Part shown: one piece after another, positions 24,640 through 36,122 of the stretch | Layout of the letters: the number at the start of each line of letters is the position of its first letter | Numbering within the stretch: the first letter of the stretch is position 1 | Origin: Eonycteris spelaea | Taxonomy: Eukaryota > Chordata > Mammalia > Chiroptera > Pteropodidae | DNA: 64,000 bases | NCBI GenBank assembly: GCA_003508835.1 | Contig: PUFA01000034.1 | Span: forward strand, 5,234,501-5,298,500 | Reading direction: 5' to 3' | The notes under the pieces: generated by a model | What the model was told of the DNA's origin: nothing | Databases searched by the model: none | What the model saw: the letters and a program-made list of their open reading frames with translations, nothing else | Position numbers and translations under genes: made by a program

Positions 24640-25030
24640 ACATGAGTACCCATTCCATCCCCATTTCTTCTGTTTATGATAGAGGTAAATGCTGCCTTAT
24701 GTCTAGCCTCCTACCTGTCTCTCAGGAACCTTAAGCAAATGAGTATCACTTCTCTCTGCTATATAGACAACTGCTCAATTGAATACCTTACTTTGGTTAT
24801 TAGACATTTCACAATTTCTTATTAACTCTTCCTAAATCCCAAATCACCCACAGCCTCACTTTGCTTCTTTTTACTCACTCAAAACTGAACTTCTCAAGGT
24901 TTTTATAGTCACTCCATTTCTCACATTTCAATTTATCCTACACCTACTTAGCTATTATTTCTGCCTTTAGCATTCATCCAACCAGCTCTCTCCAAAGTCA
25001 GCACATTACACCTCTTCTGAATAAATCTTT
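24640..25030 (+). repeat. Possible L2 upstream segment
   Basis: Pyrimidine-rich text such as 'cactcaaaactgaacttctc' resembles the plus-strand L2 phrase 'ccaaaactgaactcctga'. This may be the 5' part of the L2 that continues beyond the inserted LTR at 25860. The resemblance is weak. Confidence 0.35.
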
Positions 25031-25860
25031 AGCTCCTGCAGTAGACAGAAGAATGATGCCAAAGATGCCCACAATCCCTGGGATCTGTGAATGTGTTATG
25101 TTAGATGGCATGGGGGACTTAAGATAATAGATGGAATGAAGTTTGCTAATCAGATGACTTTACAATAGGGAGATTGCACTGAATTATCCAGGAGGGCCTG
25201 ATGAAATTACAATGGTCCTGAAAAGTGGAAGAGTGAGGTAGAAGAGAGAGAATCAGTGAGAGCAGTACTAACAACACGTGGCTTGTTGCTGGTGTTAGTG
25301 TTTGAGGAAGCAGCCTCGAGGCAAAGAATGCAGGCAACTCTAAAAGATAGAAAGGCAAGGGAATGGATCCTATCTAGAACCTCTAGAAAGAAATATAACT
25401 TTACTGATGCCTTGACTCTAGCCCAGTGATATCTGTACCAGACTTCTGACTGACAGAACTGGAAGATAATACAGTCAGACACCAGGTAATGATGTTTTGA
25501 CAACAATGGACCACATGCACAACAGTGGTCCCATAAGATTATAATGGAGCTGAAAACTTCCCAGCATTTAGTGACTTTAGCCATTGTGCTGTAGGAGAAC
25601 ACATTACAGTTGCCTGCGGTGTTCAGTATAGTAACAGGCTGTGCAGCTTTGTAGCTTGGGAGCAATAGTCTATACCACATAGCCACCCAGGTTTGTGTGA
25701 GTGCACTGTATAATGGTCACATGACGACCAAATTGCCCAACGATGCATTTCTCAGAAAGTATCCTGGTCATTAAGCAACACACAACTGTAAATTTTATGT
25801 TGTTCTAAACCACCTAGTTTGTGATGATTTGTTACAGCAGCAGTAGGAAACAAACACAAG
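25030..25860 (+). repeat. MLT1-type LTR (ERVL-MaLR), split by a DNA transposon
   Basis: The plus strand follows a MaLR-like LTR: 'acaatccctgggatctgtga', 'gactttacaatagggagatt', 'tgaattatccaggagggcct', 'gatgccttgactctagccca', 'cagacttctgactgacagaa', then after the inserted element 'gttgttctaaaccacctagt' and 'gatttgttacagcagcagta'. The subfamily is not determined. The two LTR halves join cleanly across 25472-25788. Confidence 0.7.
25472..25788. mobile_element. Non-autonomous Tigger-like (Tc1/mariner) DNA transposon, 317 bp
   Basis: The element begins CAGT and ends ACTG and is flanked on both sides by TA (25470-25471 and 25789-25790), the target duplication of Tc1/mariner elements. Terminal inverted repeats are visible but diverged ('cagtcagacaccaggtaatg' against the reverse complement of the last 25 bases). 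The interior ('acagtggtcccataagatta', 'caacgatgcatttctcagaa') matches a mammalian MER-type element I know but cannot name safely. It carries no transposase and sits inside an MLT1-type LTR. Confidence 0.75.
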
Positions 25861-26126
25861 TTCTTTGATCTAACTGTCCTCTGGCTTTGCTCCCACCTTT
25901 CAGACCATCCCACCTTCCCATGCATCTTCTCCTCTCCTTTAAACCCTCGTGCTCTGTCCTAGATGCATGCTCTACTTACTCTGTATTATCCTCATCTGGG
26001 GCTCTAATCACCACCTCTACACAGAAAACACACATTTATATCCAAGCCCATACCTCTTCTTGAGTTCCAGGTCTGTACATACAACTGCTTGCCTGACAGT
26101 TCTTCTCAGATGAATCAATCACTTCA
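25861..26126 (+). repeat. L2 LINE segment, plus strand (part 1)
   Basis: 'tttatatccaagcccatacc' and 'tacatacaactgcttgcctg' match the L2 phrases 'tttatatctccagcccagac' and 'tatatccaactgcctactcg'. The element is interrupted by a twin-primed L1 and continues at 27624. Confidence 0.65.
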
Positions 26127-26141
26127 AAACAAATATTGCCT

Positions 26142-26735
26142 ATTTTTTAATTGGGTTGTTTGTTTTGTTCATTGTTGAGTTGTACAAGTTCTTTATATAT
26201 TTTGGAGATGAGCCCCTAATTTGAGACATTGTTTGCAAATATCTTTTATTCAGTTGATTGCTTCTTTGTTTTACTGATAATTTCTTTTTTTGTGCAGAAG
26301 ACTTAGTTTGATACAGTCTCATTTATTTATTTTTTGCTTTTACTTTCCTTGTCCTTAAGGTTACATTCATAAAATCTTCCCTAAAACCAAGGTCAATGAG
26401 TTTAGTACCTATGTTTTCTTCTATGAAATCTATTGTTTCACATCTTACATTATGTCTTTGATCCATTTTTGAGTTAATTTTGGTGTATTGTGACAGATAG
26501 CAGTCTAATTTCATTTTCTTTTGCAGGTGGCTTTCCAATTTTCCCAGCGCCACTTACTGAAGAGATTTTCTTTTCTCCATTTTATGTTTTCCTTGCTCCT
26601 TTGTCAAAAATGATTTTGCCTTTGTATACGTGGGTTTATTTCTGGGCTTTCAATTCTGTTGCATTGGTCTGTGTATCTATTTTTCTGCCAATACCATGTT
26701 GTTTGGATTATTGTCACTTAATAGTGTAATTTGAA
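26142..26735 (-). pseudogene. Inverted L1 ORF2 fragment (region 3' of the reverse transcriptase)
   Basis: Minus-strand frames at 26323-26553 and 26140-26322 carry ORF2-like peptide text (for example 'HLQKKMKLDCYLSQYTKINS', 'NKRYLQTMSQIRG'). They are separated by a stop. This corresponds to the part of ORF2 downstream of the reverse transcriptase domain. It is non-functional. Confidence 0.8.
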
Positions 26736-27370
26736 GACCAATTTAAAAATGGGCAGAGGACCTGAACAGACAATTCTCCCAAGAAGATGTACAAATGGCC
26801 AAAAGACATATGAAAAGATGCTCAACTTCACTAGCTATTAGGGACTCACAAATCAAAATCATAATGAGATACCACCTTATACCTGTAAAAATGGCTATTA
26901 TCAACACGACAAGTATTAACAAGCATTGGAGAGGTTGGAGGGAAAAAGGAACCCTCATACACTGCTGGTGGGACTGTAATTGGTACAGCTACTATGGAAA
27001 CCAGTATGAAGTTTCCTCAAAAAATTAAGAATAGGATTACTATATGACCCAGGAAACCTTCTTCTGGGTATCTACCCCAAAACTTTGAAAACATTTTTCC
27101 ATGAAGATATATGCACACTGATGTTCATAGCAGCATTGTTCACATTGGCCAAGACATGTAATCAACCAAAGTATTCTTTAGTAGATGACCGGATAAAGAA
27201 GATGTGGTATGTATATGCAATAAAATATTATTTAGCCATGAGAAGAGATGAAACGCTGTCATTTGTGACAAAATGGATGGATCTTAAAATAATTGCACTA
27301 AGCAAAATGAGTCAGATGGAAAGGGTTGAGAACCATATGGTTTCACTTATATGTGGGATATAAAACTGAA
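26736..27370 (+). pseudogene. L1 ORF2 C-terminal fragment
   Basis: Plus-strand frames 26795-27028 and 27085-27363 read as the C-terminal part of ORF2 (peptides '[20 protein letters not shown]', 'LICGI' at the end). A frame break near 27030 and stops separate them. The L1 3' UTR follows ('gtggttaccagagggaaagg'). Confidence 0.82.
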
Positions 27371-27623
27371 AGCAACAGATGAACAAGACAAACAAAAACT
27401 CATGGACATGAACAACAGTTTAGTGGTTACCAGAGGGAAAGGGGTGAGGGAGGTAGATGAGGGTGAAAGGGATCAAATGTATGGTGACAGGAGATTTGAC
27501 TTTGGGTGGTGAGCACACAATGCAATATGCAGATGATGTATTATTGAGTTGAACACTTAAAACCTATATAATTTTATTACCCAACATCACCCCATTAAAT
27601 TTCATAAGAAAACAAATATGGCC

Positions 27624-27856
27624 CCTAAAAGGTAAATCATGACCTTTCTACTCCAAACTTCATCCCCTTCCATCATAGGTAGAACCACCATCTACCTAGT
27701 TACTCATGCCAGACATGTAAGAGTTATCTTTGACATCTCTCCCTTCTCTCACCTCCTATATGAAATCTATCACTAACTCTTACTCATTTTACTTACTAAA
27801 TATTGCTAACATTCATTTACTTCTTCATATCTCCACTGCCACCCTTCTCTTTATAT
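27624..27856 (+). repeat. L2 LINE segment, plus strand (part 2)
   Basis: The L2 resumes after the L1: 'tgccagacatgtaagagtta', 'tctttgacatctctcccttc', 'ctccactgccacccttctct'. It is cut again by the minus-strand LTR at 27857. Confidence 0.65.
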
Positions 27857-28435
27857 TAGTTTTCTGTTGCTGTGTAACAAATTAGCACAAATTTAGCAGT
27901 TTAGAACAACGTCCATTTTTAGGTCACAATTATGTAGGTCAGAAGTCCACTGAGTATGGGCTAGGTTGTCTGCTCAGGCTGAAATCAAAACATCAGCTCA
28001 CTGCATTGCCATCTGGGGCTCTAGGTCCCCTTACGAGATAATTTCTGTTGGTAGAACTTAGCTTTCTGCAATTATAGCATGCAAGTCCCCAATTCTTTGT
28101 TGGTTATCAGCAGCGGCCTGATCTCAGCTGCTGGAGGCCCCCACATTCTTGATCATGCTGTCTCCTCCAACTCAAAGTTAGCAATGGTGCAGTGACTCCT
28201 CTATTTTGAATCTCATCGACTTCAACTCTTGCAAACAGCTGGAGAAACCTCTCTACTTTTAACAGCTCATGTGATTATGATGAAATTAAGCCCACCTGAA
28301 TAATCTCTCCATCTTAAAATCAACTGTGCATATAATGTATTACCATCGGCGCAATCTCATTACATTAACAGTTTATGGGGATTAATGCGCTATATCTTTG
28401 GGGGACCCAAAATTTCTGCCTACAGCATTGGCTCA
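27857..28435 (-). repeat. MLT1-type LTR (ERVL-MaLR), minus strand
   Basis: It starts 'tagttttctgttgctgtgta' and ends 'gggggacccaaaatttctgc'. Its reverse complement shares the 3' text of the LTR at 25030-25860 ('acttctgacctacataattg', 'aatttgttacacagcaacag'), so it is the same class in the opposite direction. Confidence 0.75.
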
Positions 28436-28605
28436 AGTTGTTATCATTCCTCTCTCCACTATGAGTTGACCTTTAATTCATCTACCTAAATGTATTCTTT
28501 CCCTCATTCTAGTCTGTTCACACTTCAGCCAGTGTGATCATCTCAAAACACACACCTGGTATTGTTACCCACAGGCTTCCTAGTGCTCGTCAGCACAGCC
28601 ATGGC
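28436..28605 (+). repeat. L2 LINE segment, plus strand (part 3)
   Basis: 'tggctcaagttgttatcatt' and 'acttcagccagtgtgatcat' continue the L2 after the minus-strand LTR. Confidence 0.55.
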
Positions 28606-29730
28606 CCAGTGCTTCTGACCAGCCTTGCTCAGCAGAGCGATGGGCACAGAAATTGTCAGGAAGCATCTAAACACTTTCACAGCATTTCAGAGTAATTTCA
28701 TTGTCTAAAAGCAAATTTGGGGCTTGATATTCTATGCATTTGTTATTTTTAAATCTCATAGTTTTAGTAAAGCCATGTTTTTATTTTATAAAAGTATTGA
28801 ACCATAAAATACTGTAAGAAAAATTTAAAAAACCTGTCCTTTACCATCAAAACATTGAAAAAGTGTTGGACGATGGAGTCTGCATGATCTGGGTCTACAC
28901 TGCTCCAGCTTTATTCTCGTGCCCATACAGCCTCTCAGTCTCTAAGCTTGAGACACAGTAGCCTTTCACATTCAATTTGAATATAAAAGAGATATTAAAA
29001 TTAATGTCTTCCTCAAGTTGGTAAATCAGGCCATTCAATTCATAGCTCTACCTACCAATATATCTACTTGTTATGCATAACAGAATGTCTATACTTTTTT
29101 TTTTAATGTGAAAGTAAGATAAGCTATTTTGTAACTTTTATCCCATATCCTTGTGCTGAATTAGGAAAGATGGGCTGAAAAAAATATGTTATTGATGAAA
29201 ACTCATACCTTTGATTCCTGGAGATCCATGAGGGGAATAGAGCCCAAAGCAGAAAAGCTTTTTTCAGAGGAATGCTGCCTAAAACTTCCTAAAAACTGCT
29301 CGAATAATGACTCTCACCTGTGAGAATCAAGTGACGGTGGGGAAACAACAGTGCTACACGATGTGCCACCATGTTGAACTCTACAATCTGTCCCTAACAT
29401 CAGTCAAACCCAATGGTAGAGACAACGGCACACTGAATGGTCCACATCCAGCCTTAAGGCATTCATGTTCACATGTTTATAACAGTACAGTAGGTCCATG
29501 ACTCCTCTAATATAGATTTATTTTGCTAAACCTATCCAGGACATGGCTCAGAAGTTGTATTAGCTAGGAAAAGATAGGCTTCTGTTACAGCAAAGCATGG
29601 CAAAGATTTTTTTTTTTTTAGAAGGTAAAAGAAATAAAAGATTTTTGTTTTTTTTAATAATAAGTACTAGAAAGAGTTAATTAAGGAGGTGTGAAATATG
29701 GATCTGAAATTCATAAGAATAAATGTACTT
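28606..29730. other. Unassigned noncoding DNA
   Basis: No gene or repeat called with confidence. Confidence 0.4.
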
Positions 29731-29734
29731 ACTT

Positions 29735-29945
29735 CTGATGTGTCAGGCACTCCTCTAAGAGCTTCATGGGTATTCGCTTATTTAATAGTAATAGCCCACA
29801 TGTGACTTACGAAGACAATACCATTATTAACAGAGAAATGAGGAAACTGAGGCACAGAAAGCTGACACCTTGCTCAAGTAAGTGACTAGACCAAGGTTTG
29901 AATTCAGGCATCCTGGCTCTAGATCTGTCTTTTAACCACCACTCT
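29735..29945 (-). repeat. MIR SINE, minus strand
   Basis: A well-preserved reverse-complement MIR: 'gatgtgtcaggcactcctct', 'gagaaatgaggaaactgagg', 'cttgctcaagtaagtgacta', 'gcatcctggctctagatctg', 'cttttaaccaccactc'. Confidence 0.88.
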
Positions 29946-29949
29946 TTGT

Positions 29950-32625
29950 AAAAAGTGGCAATTTTTTTTATTAATAACTTAATGGTAAGCAAGAATTTGG
30001 GAATTTGGCTGGGTAAAATATTTAAGGATCCAGGGAAAACTTGAGTGTGAAGAAAGAATTTGGAAATTGGCTAATAGCAACATACAATGGTGGGAAAGGG
30101 CATGGGATTCAAATGTCAGAAATGCCTTGTTTGCAGAAATAGAAGCCTCTTAAAACTTGATCTTCTTGCCCTGTTGCCCTGGGTTTTTATTAGCTGGATA
30201 GAGTCCATTTGTTACTTCTAATGAAGAAAATTTCCAGTGGCTATAGGAAATAAAGCTGTAATTACTCAATATTTGAACAATCTGTTAGAAATGGCAAAGA
30301 TTGATTGTAACCTTAAAAATCTCTCTCAAATTAAAGTTAGTAGTTGATTTCAAAGGTAAAAAAGGACCACAGTTTTAATAATATTTTCATATTAAAACCT
30401 TGATATGTTATTTTTTGTTAGTCTTCAATTGGCAATAATTTTTGCTATAATTATGTTATTTTGACCTCTTATTTGTGGAGAGGATTAAAATCATGAAATC
30501 CAAAAATGACAAGCATTTAAGATAGTCTTAAATCTTATTTTTCCTGTTAGTGATCACATATGTTTTAAGATTAAAAATACCAAGACTAAATAGTATTTTA
30601 GGCCAAGAAAGGAAATGAACAAATGTTCAACATTTTAAGATGACATTTTATAAAAGAAATAATGGCCATGAAATTTAACCAAATTATGATTTAGTTATAA
30701 TTTCCATCATACTGAACTGTGTGGACAGAGGAGGCATGGGAGAGAGGAAGATTGCATCTATATTGCATTATTATCCATTGTTTCAAGCATAATGATTTAT
30801 CCTTCCTCAACACCAAGGAATTTGTGAGGAAGTTTTCTTACACTTACCATGTTATTAAAAACAAATAGTAAAATTTAAGTAATGGGAAGATTTATATGGA
30901 ATTCTGTAATAACTTTGTTTAATCTGATAGCAAACAATTTCCAATGAATGACAAGATTTAACCATACAGCTTCAAGTAATGTACTATATACAACACAGTA
31001 AACAATGAGGAAAATTATTTTTATAAAGCAATCAATCATTTAAATGTACATAAAGCAACCTGCTATGCAGCATTATAAAATGCATAATTTGGAAAAAAAT
31101 GTATAAAGTGTAAATAGAAAGTTCATTCAATTATAGAAATATACCATAATAAGAGCTATAACCTATAATCACACAATTAAGGTATATAGGACAGAAATCA
31201 GTTACTGTTGATAAAATGGGAGGGGGAGAGGGGAAAAAAGGAGAGTGAGGACAGGATAAATGGAAGGAAGGAGAGAGAGATAAAGAGAGGAAGGGAGAGA
31301 GAGGGAAGGAGGGGGAAGGAAAGACAGAGAGGGAGAGAGGCTCATTTAATGAAGAAATGCTGTAATACATAGACACCTAACAGCGGCTGAATTCTGCATA
31401 AATGGGAGGTAGTTCAAAGACATTTAGACATCTTAAAGTATCTAGAAAATTAGGGATTGTATGGAAAACTTAACAAAGAGAAAACTGTTTCTTTGCGACA
31501 GATTAAGAAAACCAGTTATATTATAAAGTTGACTTGACCAATGGAACAGTAAATATAGAGAATTGCACACCCAAGATCAGATGTCACCTATTTCATCAGG
31601 TTTTTATTCCATTTATAGCTTTTAATTTAGTGGGTTAAAAAACAAAACTTTAAGAGGAATAGGCAGGTCTTATTTTCGGTGCGCTTTACAGATTTTTCTG
31701 ATAGACTAGATTGTGATAACAAATATTGCCTAATTTGATCAAGATTAAAATTTTCTCAGGTTCATTTTTAGGAAAAAATAGGACATATATTTCTTTTAAT
31801 AACAGAAGTAAAATAATTAGTTAAATTTATGTAATTTTTGACAAGAACCAAAATCTTAAGAAAGAGGAATCTGAAATGACTTTTGTCTAAGTCATATATC
31901 CTATCCAATACGCTAAACACATGATTTTGAAAGCAGTGTTCCAAACTATATTTAATAATAAACACTCTTGAATAAGTAAGTGTATTGTAGATAATGAAAT
32001 GGTTTAAGAAAGAGGTTAAAATAAGCCAAAGTGAAATGTAAAAATAATCCGTGGTGCTGGATTGGAGTTGAGGTATCAATATGATCTCTAACTTCTGTCA
32101 CCAGACAGTAAGATAATCTGCACTGAACATCAATGAGGGAGCTTAGTATATAAAACACAAAAATAAAGTTAATTTTTAAATATGCAATTTATATAGCATT
32201 AGAAAGGTAGCTAAGTAAAAAATTAATAAAAGACATATAAGTACTTTTGGAGAAAATAGTAAAATTCTATTAAGATATTAAAAAGGACCTATATTATTTC
32301 CAAAAAAAATTTAGGCCATTTACTTGTAGAAGGCAAATAAAGTAAAATTTAAAAAGCAAAGATCGAAAGACTGAAAATTGTGTATTTCTGAATATTTCTT
32401 TACACAGAATAAATGATCATGATAATTTGATGCATTAATTAAGTTACTAATTGTAAGTAGATATGGAATATTATGCACAAATAAATAATACCGGGTAGAG
32501 GTTCAGTTGAATTGGTTGAAAGAAACTGATTCCACAGACTGTATTGCTCAAACTAGAGATAATCAACTTGCCAAAATGAGTAGAAATAATATGAGTCAAC
32601 AAAACAATTTATAACAATAGGTGGT
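29950..32625. other. Unassigned AT-rich DNA with a purine-rich tract
   Basis: No gene. 31213-31342 is a GGA/GAGA-rich low-complexity tract on the plus strand. Other repeats may be hidden by decay. Confidence 0.4.
31213..31342. repeat. GA-rich low-complexity tract
   Basis: About 130 bases, almost entirely G and A on the plus strand, without a fixed unit. The pyrimidine strand produces an artefactual Ser/Pro/Leu-rich open frame. Confidence 0.9.
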
Positions 32626-32629
32626 AAGA

Positions 32630-32805
32630 GACTACCTATTGGTTAAGAGACAAGCCCTGAGGCGAAACCATTGGGTTTGATCTCTAGACCATCTGTGAAA
32701 TCAGAACAATACCAGTACTTGCCTTGTAGAATTATAAGGTTTTAATGAAATGACAAATCTGAAGTATGCAGCACAATGCCTGGCACATAGTATCAGTAGT
32801 AGTAA
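32630..32805 (+). repeat. MIR SINE, plus strand
   Basis: 'ggttaagagacaagccctga', then 'aaatcagaacaataccagta', 'cttgccttgtagaattataa' and 'acaatgcctggcacatagta' give the full MIR order. Confidence 0.88.
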
Positions 32806-34115
32806 CAATTTATAATATAAAAATTAATTTAATTGAAAAAGGGAATATACAACAACTCTAGAGAGATGAGACTCTAAATAGCCCTGTAAAGAGTAAACAT
32901 ATATTATCATAACCCGCCATCTGTTGGCGACCTCTCATTTATATTGCTCTCCTATCCCACAGTTTAGTTCTTAAGAATTTAAAAGCACCTGAAACACTCA
33001 GCTAGGACCCCTTTCAATTTACTTTTCACATAAGATCAAATTATAGCTACAATCCTTTCATATTCCAAAACGATGTGAAATGCATTATTCTCCAGAGGAA
33101 GTTGACACCCTCACATTAAATTACACATTAAGAAAATTGGTGGAAAGTACATGGTTATTTTCCAGCAAAATCCCACTTGAAAAATAGTCAAAGAAATACA
33201 ATATTGCTTTTGCATTATGTGCCGTATTTAAGAAACAAAACTTCCTATGCAGGAACTGACAATACTCATCATATTCTTTTTTTAGGGGTCTCCAGGTTTA
33301 AAATATCAACTGCCTTTAAATATGCCAAATTATGACTTAGAAATATTTTAATCATGGAAAGTTTAAATTATGATTTTCTATTCAAGTAATAACACTGAAA
33401 GGAAATAAAATATAAAACCATTACTATTAATCAAGCTAATATTAACTTATTTATAAAATACATTGGGCTTTTGATTAAATAAAGCAAATTTTTATATTAC
33501 TTTTACACGTATTTAAGTCCAAAACTATAATCTAGAATTTTATGCTGTTCATATCTGTTTTTATTAGTTTAATGGAAGAAAAACAGAAAACATAAAGTAA
33601 ACTTGACCTTGCTTTGCCCTGGGGTTTTCAGTCAGCTGTCTCAACTCACCCCTGCATGCAGGATTCCAATTGCCCTGTGTTTGTCAGTGATAATAATTTA
33701 ATATTGTTGCTAATAATAAATAATTAATTGATAGTTTACAGGTACATATTCATATAAGCATGCATATGTGTATATATGCAAACACATACATTTATACACA
33801 TGAAGTGAAGACTGAGTAATGGAGGAGAAAAAATGGACTATTTTTAGTCACCGGTTCTATAGACACATGACAGCTAAGAGAAATATGTAAAATCCAAATT
33901 CCTTTGCAATAACAATGGTATAATTTTTCCACTCTTTCCTTGACAAAAGTGTTAGTATACTCAGACTTAGGCTTTCAAAATTATGGGTATATGACCCATG
34001 CTTAGAAACTATCTCCTTTCTAGTTCAAAATATTTTCAATGTTTTATCATGGAGAATTTAGGTTCTCCTTGAAAAATCCGTTAAGTCATTTATCATATAC
34101 CTTAATGTGCATGAA
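32806..34115. other. Unassigned AT-rich noncoding DNA
   Basis: Nothing recognised. Confidence 0.4.
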
Positions 34116-34118
34116 TAA

Positions 34119-34337
34119 TGGTCTGTGGACAGGCACCAGCTTGGAACCGACTGGTACGCTGCCCTGCAGAGTGTTCACAATTATGTTTTAAGCTCAAACT
34201 TTTCAATGGTGAAACGCGATAGAATTTTTGATGGTGATATAAAACAACTCATTGATTTTGAAGTTCAAATTGAAGATCTTTTAAAAGAAAAGAGGCAAAA
34301 TAATATAAGGCATTACGTTCAACACATGGATATCTAG
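34119..34337 (+). other. Unexplained open frame of about 72 codons (possible exon or retrocopy fragment)
   Basis: A plus-strand frame is open from just after a stop at 34116-34118 to the stop at 34335-34337. There is no ATG near its start. The peptide has protein-like composition: a short aromatic/helical start ('LGTDWYAALQSVHNYVLSSN'), then an acidic-basic helical end ('DIKQLIDFEVQIEDLLKEKR'). I do not recognise the family. A possible acceptor 'gtctgtggacag' lies at its left edge, but it lacks a good pyrimidine tract, and no donor is evident before the stop. A MIR follows at 34390. It could be a terminal exon, a broken retrocopy or chance. Confidence 0.25.
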
Positions 34338-34389
34338 CATGATCAGGAACTGAGTATATTAAATGTTTCGTTGGCCAGCTACCTAAATG

Positions 34390-34470
34390 TGGAGGTTATG
34401 AGCGCAGGCGCTGGAACCAGACTGCCACATCTATTCATGTGGCTTTACACACTAAAGTTTATTGTTCACT
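34390..34470 (+). repeat. MIR SINE fragment (tRNA-related head), plus strand
   Basis: 'ggttatgagcgcaggcgctg' and 'gaaccagactgccac' match the MIR head 'tggttaagagcacggactct ... ggagccagactgcctg'. Confidence 0.6.
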
Positions 34471-34659
34471 CTATTCACACAAAAAAATGTCTCAGTAGGC
34501 TGTCTTCCTTATAATTCAAGGATCATCATCCTCTTGCTTCCTATTTTAGGCTTCTTTAAAGTCTTCTATTTGACTCTGCTTTTAGCTATCCAATAAGCAA
34601 AAAGAACCAAAGAATAAGACTCAAAATGTTTAAAGAGCCCTTGTGAAAGTGGCTTTTAT

Positions 34660-35085
34660 TCCTTTGGCAGGCTCAGTTATGTGACTAACCCAACTGGCAA
34701 AGAAAGCTGGGTAATTCGGAAGAAACACAGATACGGAAGAGAACAATTCATTCTGCCAATACGAGACCGAAAGCCATTTCTAAGTAATAATCCAAGATAT
34801 TCTCGTACATGTGCAAAAGCATATTCACTGCAGCATTGTTGCAACAGTAAAATTTTGGCAACAGCCTCAGTATGCTCGGGCAAGTGACTAATTCACAAAA
34901 TGGAATATTATGTGGCATTAAAATGAATAAACTAGACACATAGGGACAAATCTATATAGAATGGACATCTTGAAAATAACACGTGGAGTGAAAAAAGCTA
35001 GATGACCTATGATATATTTTAAATAATAGCATTTGTAAAAATTTTAAAATAAATAGATATTTTATGTAATAATTATTTTAAATTT
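34660..35085 (+). repeat. Old L1 ORF2 3' end and 3' UTR, plus strand
   Basis: 'aaaagcatattcactgcagc', 'attgttgcaacagtaaaatt', 'ggaatattatgtggcattaa' and 'aataaactagacacataggg' follow the ORF2 C-terminus of L1M, with a diverged 3' UTR. There is no frame. Confidence 0.7.
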
Positions 35086-35267
35086 GGGGGGTAGGAATGG
35101 TCAATAGCAAATCAACTAAAGTCAGTGGCATCTGGTGAAGAGGAAGGCACTGGATGCGGAAAGAAACCGAAAGAGACTTCAAATGCGTCTGTGATGCTTT
35201 ATTTCTTAACTTTAAAAAGCTTTGAGGAAAATAAGGAAAATGAAGTGAATTTAATGAATTAATTAAA

Positions 35268-35302
<35 letters not shown>

Positions 35303-35965
35303 GAAAGGTAATGTATTCCTATATAATATTTCAATCATCATTTTCTTAATGAGTATTGCATTTAATTGTTGAACCTGGTACATTTATCAGATGAAATTAT
35401 CAGAAATTTTTAAAAAGGATTTTTGTAAGCATTATATTCCTAAACAGCAATTATTTGTTTTCTTTTCAAGTTTCTCTATCAACACGTTTAATATGATGAA
35501 ATGTCAAACTACCTTCTAAATAGAATTTATTGCTAAAATATTTTTTAATCTAATAAACATACTGCTTTTAACTTAAATTTAAAAATAGAACTGATTACAT
35601 ATATACATATATACATATATTCCTATTAAGTAACTTTTTCTCTGCAAAGTTTGAAATTTTACCTAAATATAAAAGGAGTCATTTCAGAAAATCTATTTCT
35701 CTAGGTATTTATGTTCTTCTAATTAACATCATAAGCCCCTATTGCTTCAATGTTCTCTAGGAAGACAAAAAATTAAATATGTGAATGTTACGATTTATCA
35801 GAAGTAAATTCTTTTGATGTGTGATCATCATTTTGAGCAGTCGAGTCAATTCAAGTAACAAATCAAAGATTTCAAGGTACAGATTATTTGTCTTGAATGT
35901 ACTATTGAGAACATTTATATCTCACCTCCCACTTCATTTCCTGGGCATTGGATTTGACCCAAGGA
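35086..35965. other. Unassigned noncoding DNA
   Basis: Apart from a (CA)n at 35270-35301 nothing is recognised. A short palindromic TATACATA repeat occurs near 35598-35620. Confidence 0.4.
35270..35301. repeat. (CA)n microsatellite
   Basis: Sixteen perfect CA units. Confidence 0.97.
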
Positions 35966-35969
35966 GTTA

Positions 35970-36122
35970 CGAACTGTGATGGATGACTTGTTTATGTCCT
36001 CCCAATGTTTTATATGTTGAAACTCTAACCTCCAATAAGATGGCATTAGCAGGTGGGCCCTTGAGAGGTGATGAGGTTTAGATGAAGCTATGGGGTGGAA
36101 CCTCGACGATGAGATTAGTGTT

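Larger units (their letters stand above)
26127..27623 (+). mobile_element. L1 insertion with 5' inversion (twin priming), bounded by target duplications
   Basis: The insertion has three parts: 26142-26735 is an ORF2 segment in minus orientation; 26736-27600 is the next ORF2 segment plus 3' UTR in plus orientation; a short A-rich end follows. The phrase 'aattaaaaaatgggcag' of L1 occurs at both breakpoints (complement at 26145-26160, plus at about 26738-26758), so the two segments abut in L1 coordinates. A 15-base repeat with one mismatch flanks it (26127-26141 'aaaacaaatattgcc', 27609-27623 'aaaacaaatatggcc'). Frames are broken by stops on both segments. Confidence 0.88.

Noticed and set aside
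25207..25686. A 159-codon minus-strand open frame, the longest in the window
   Set aside because: It spans the junction of an LTR and the inserted Tigger-like element, so it is read through two unrelated repeats, and it has no recognisable domain.
31131..31376. A Ser/Pro/Leu-rich minus-strand frame
   Set aside because: It is translation of the pyrimidine strand of a low-complexity GA-rich tract.
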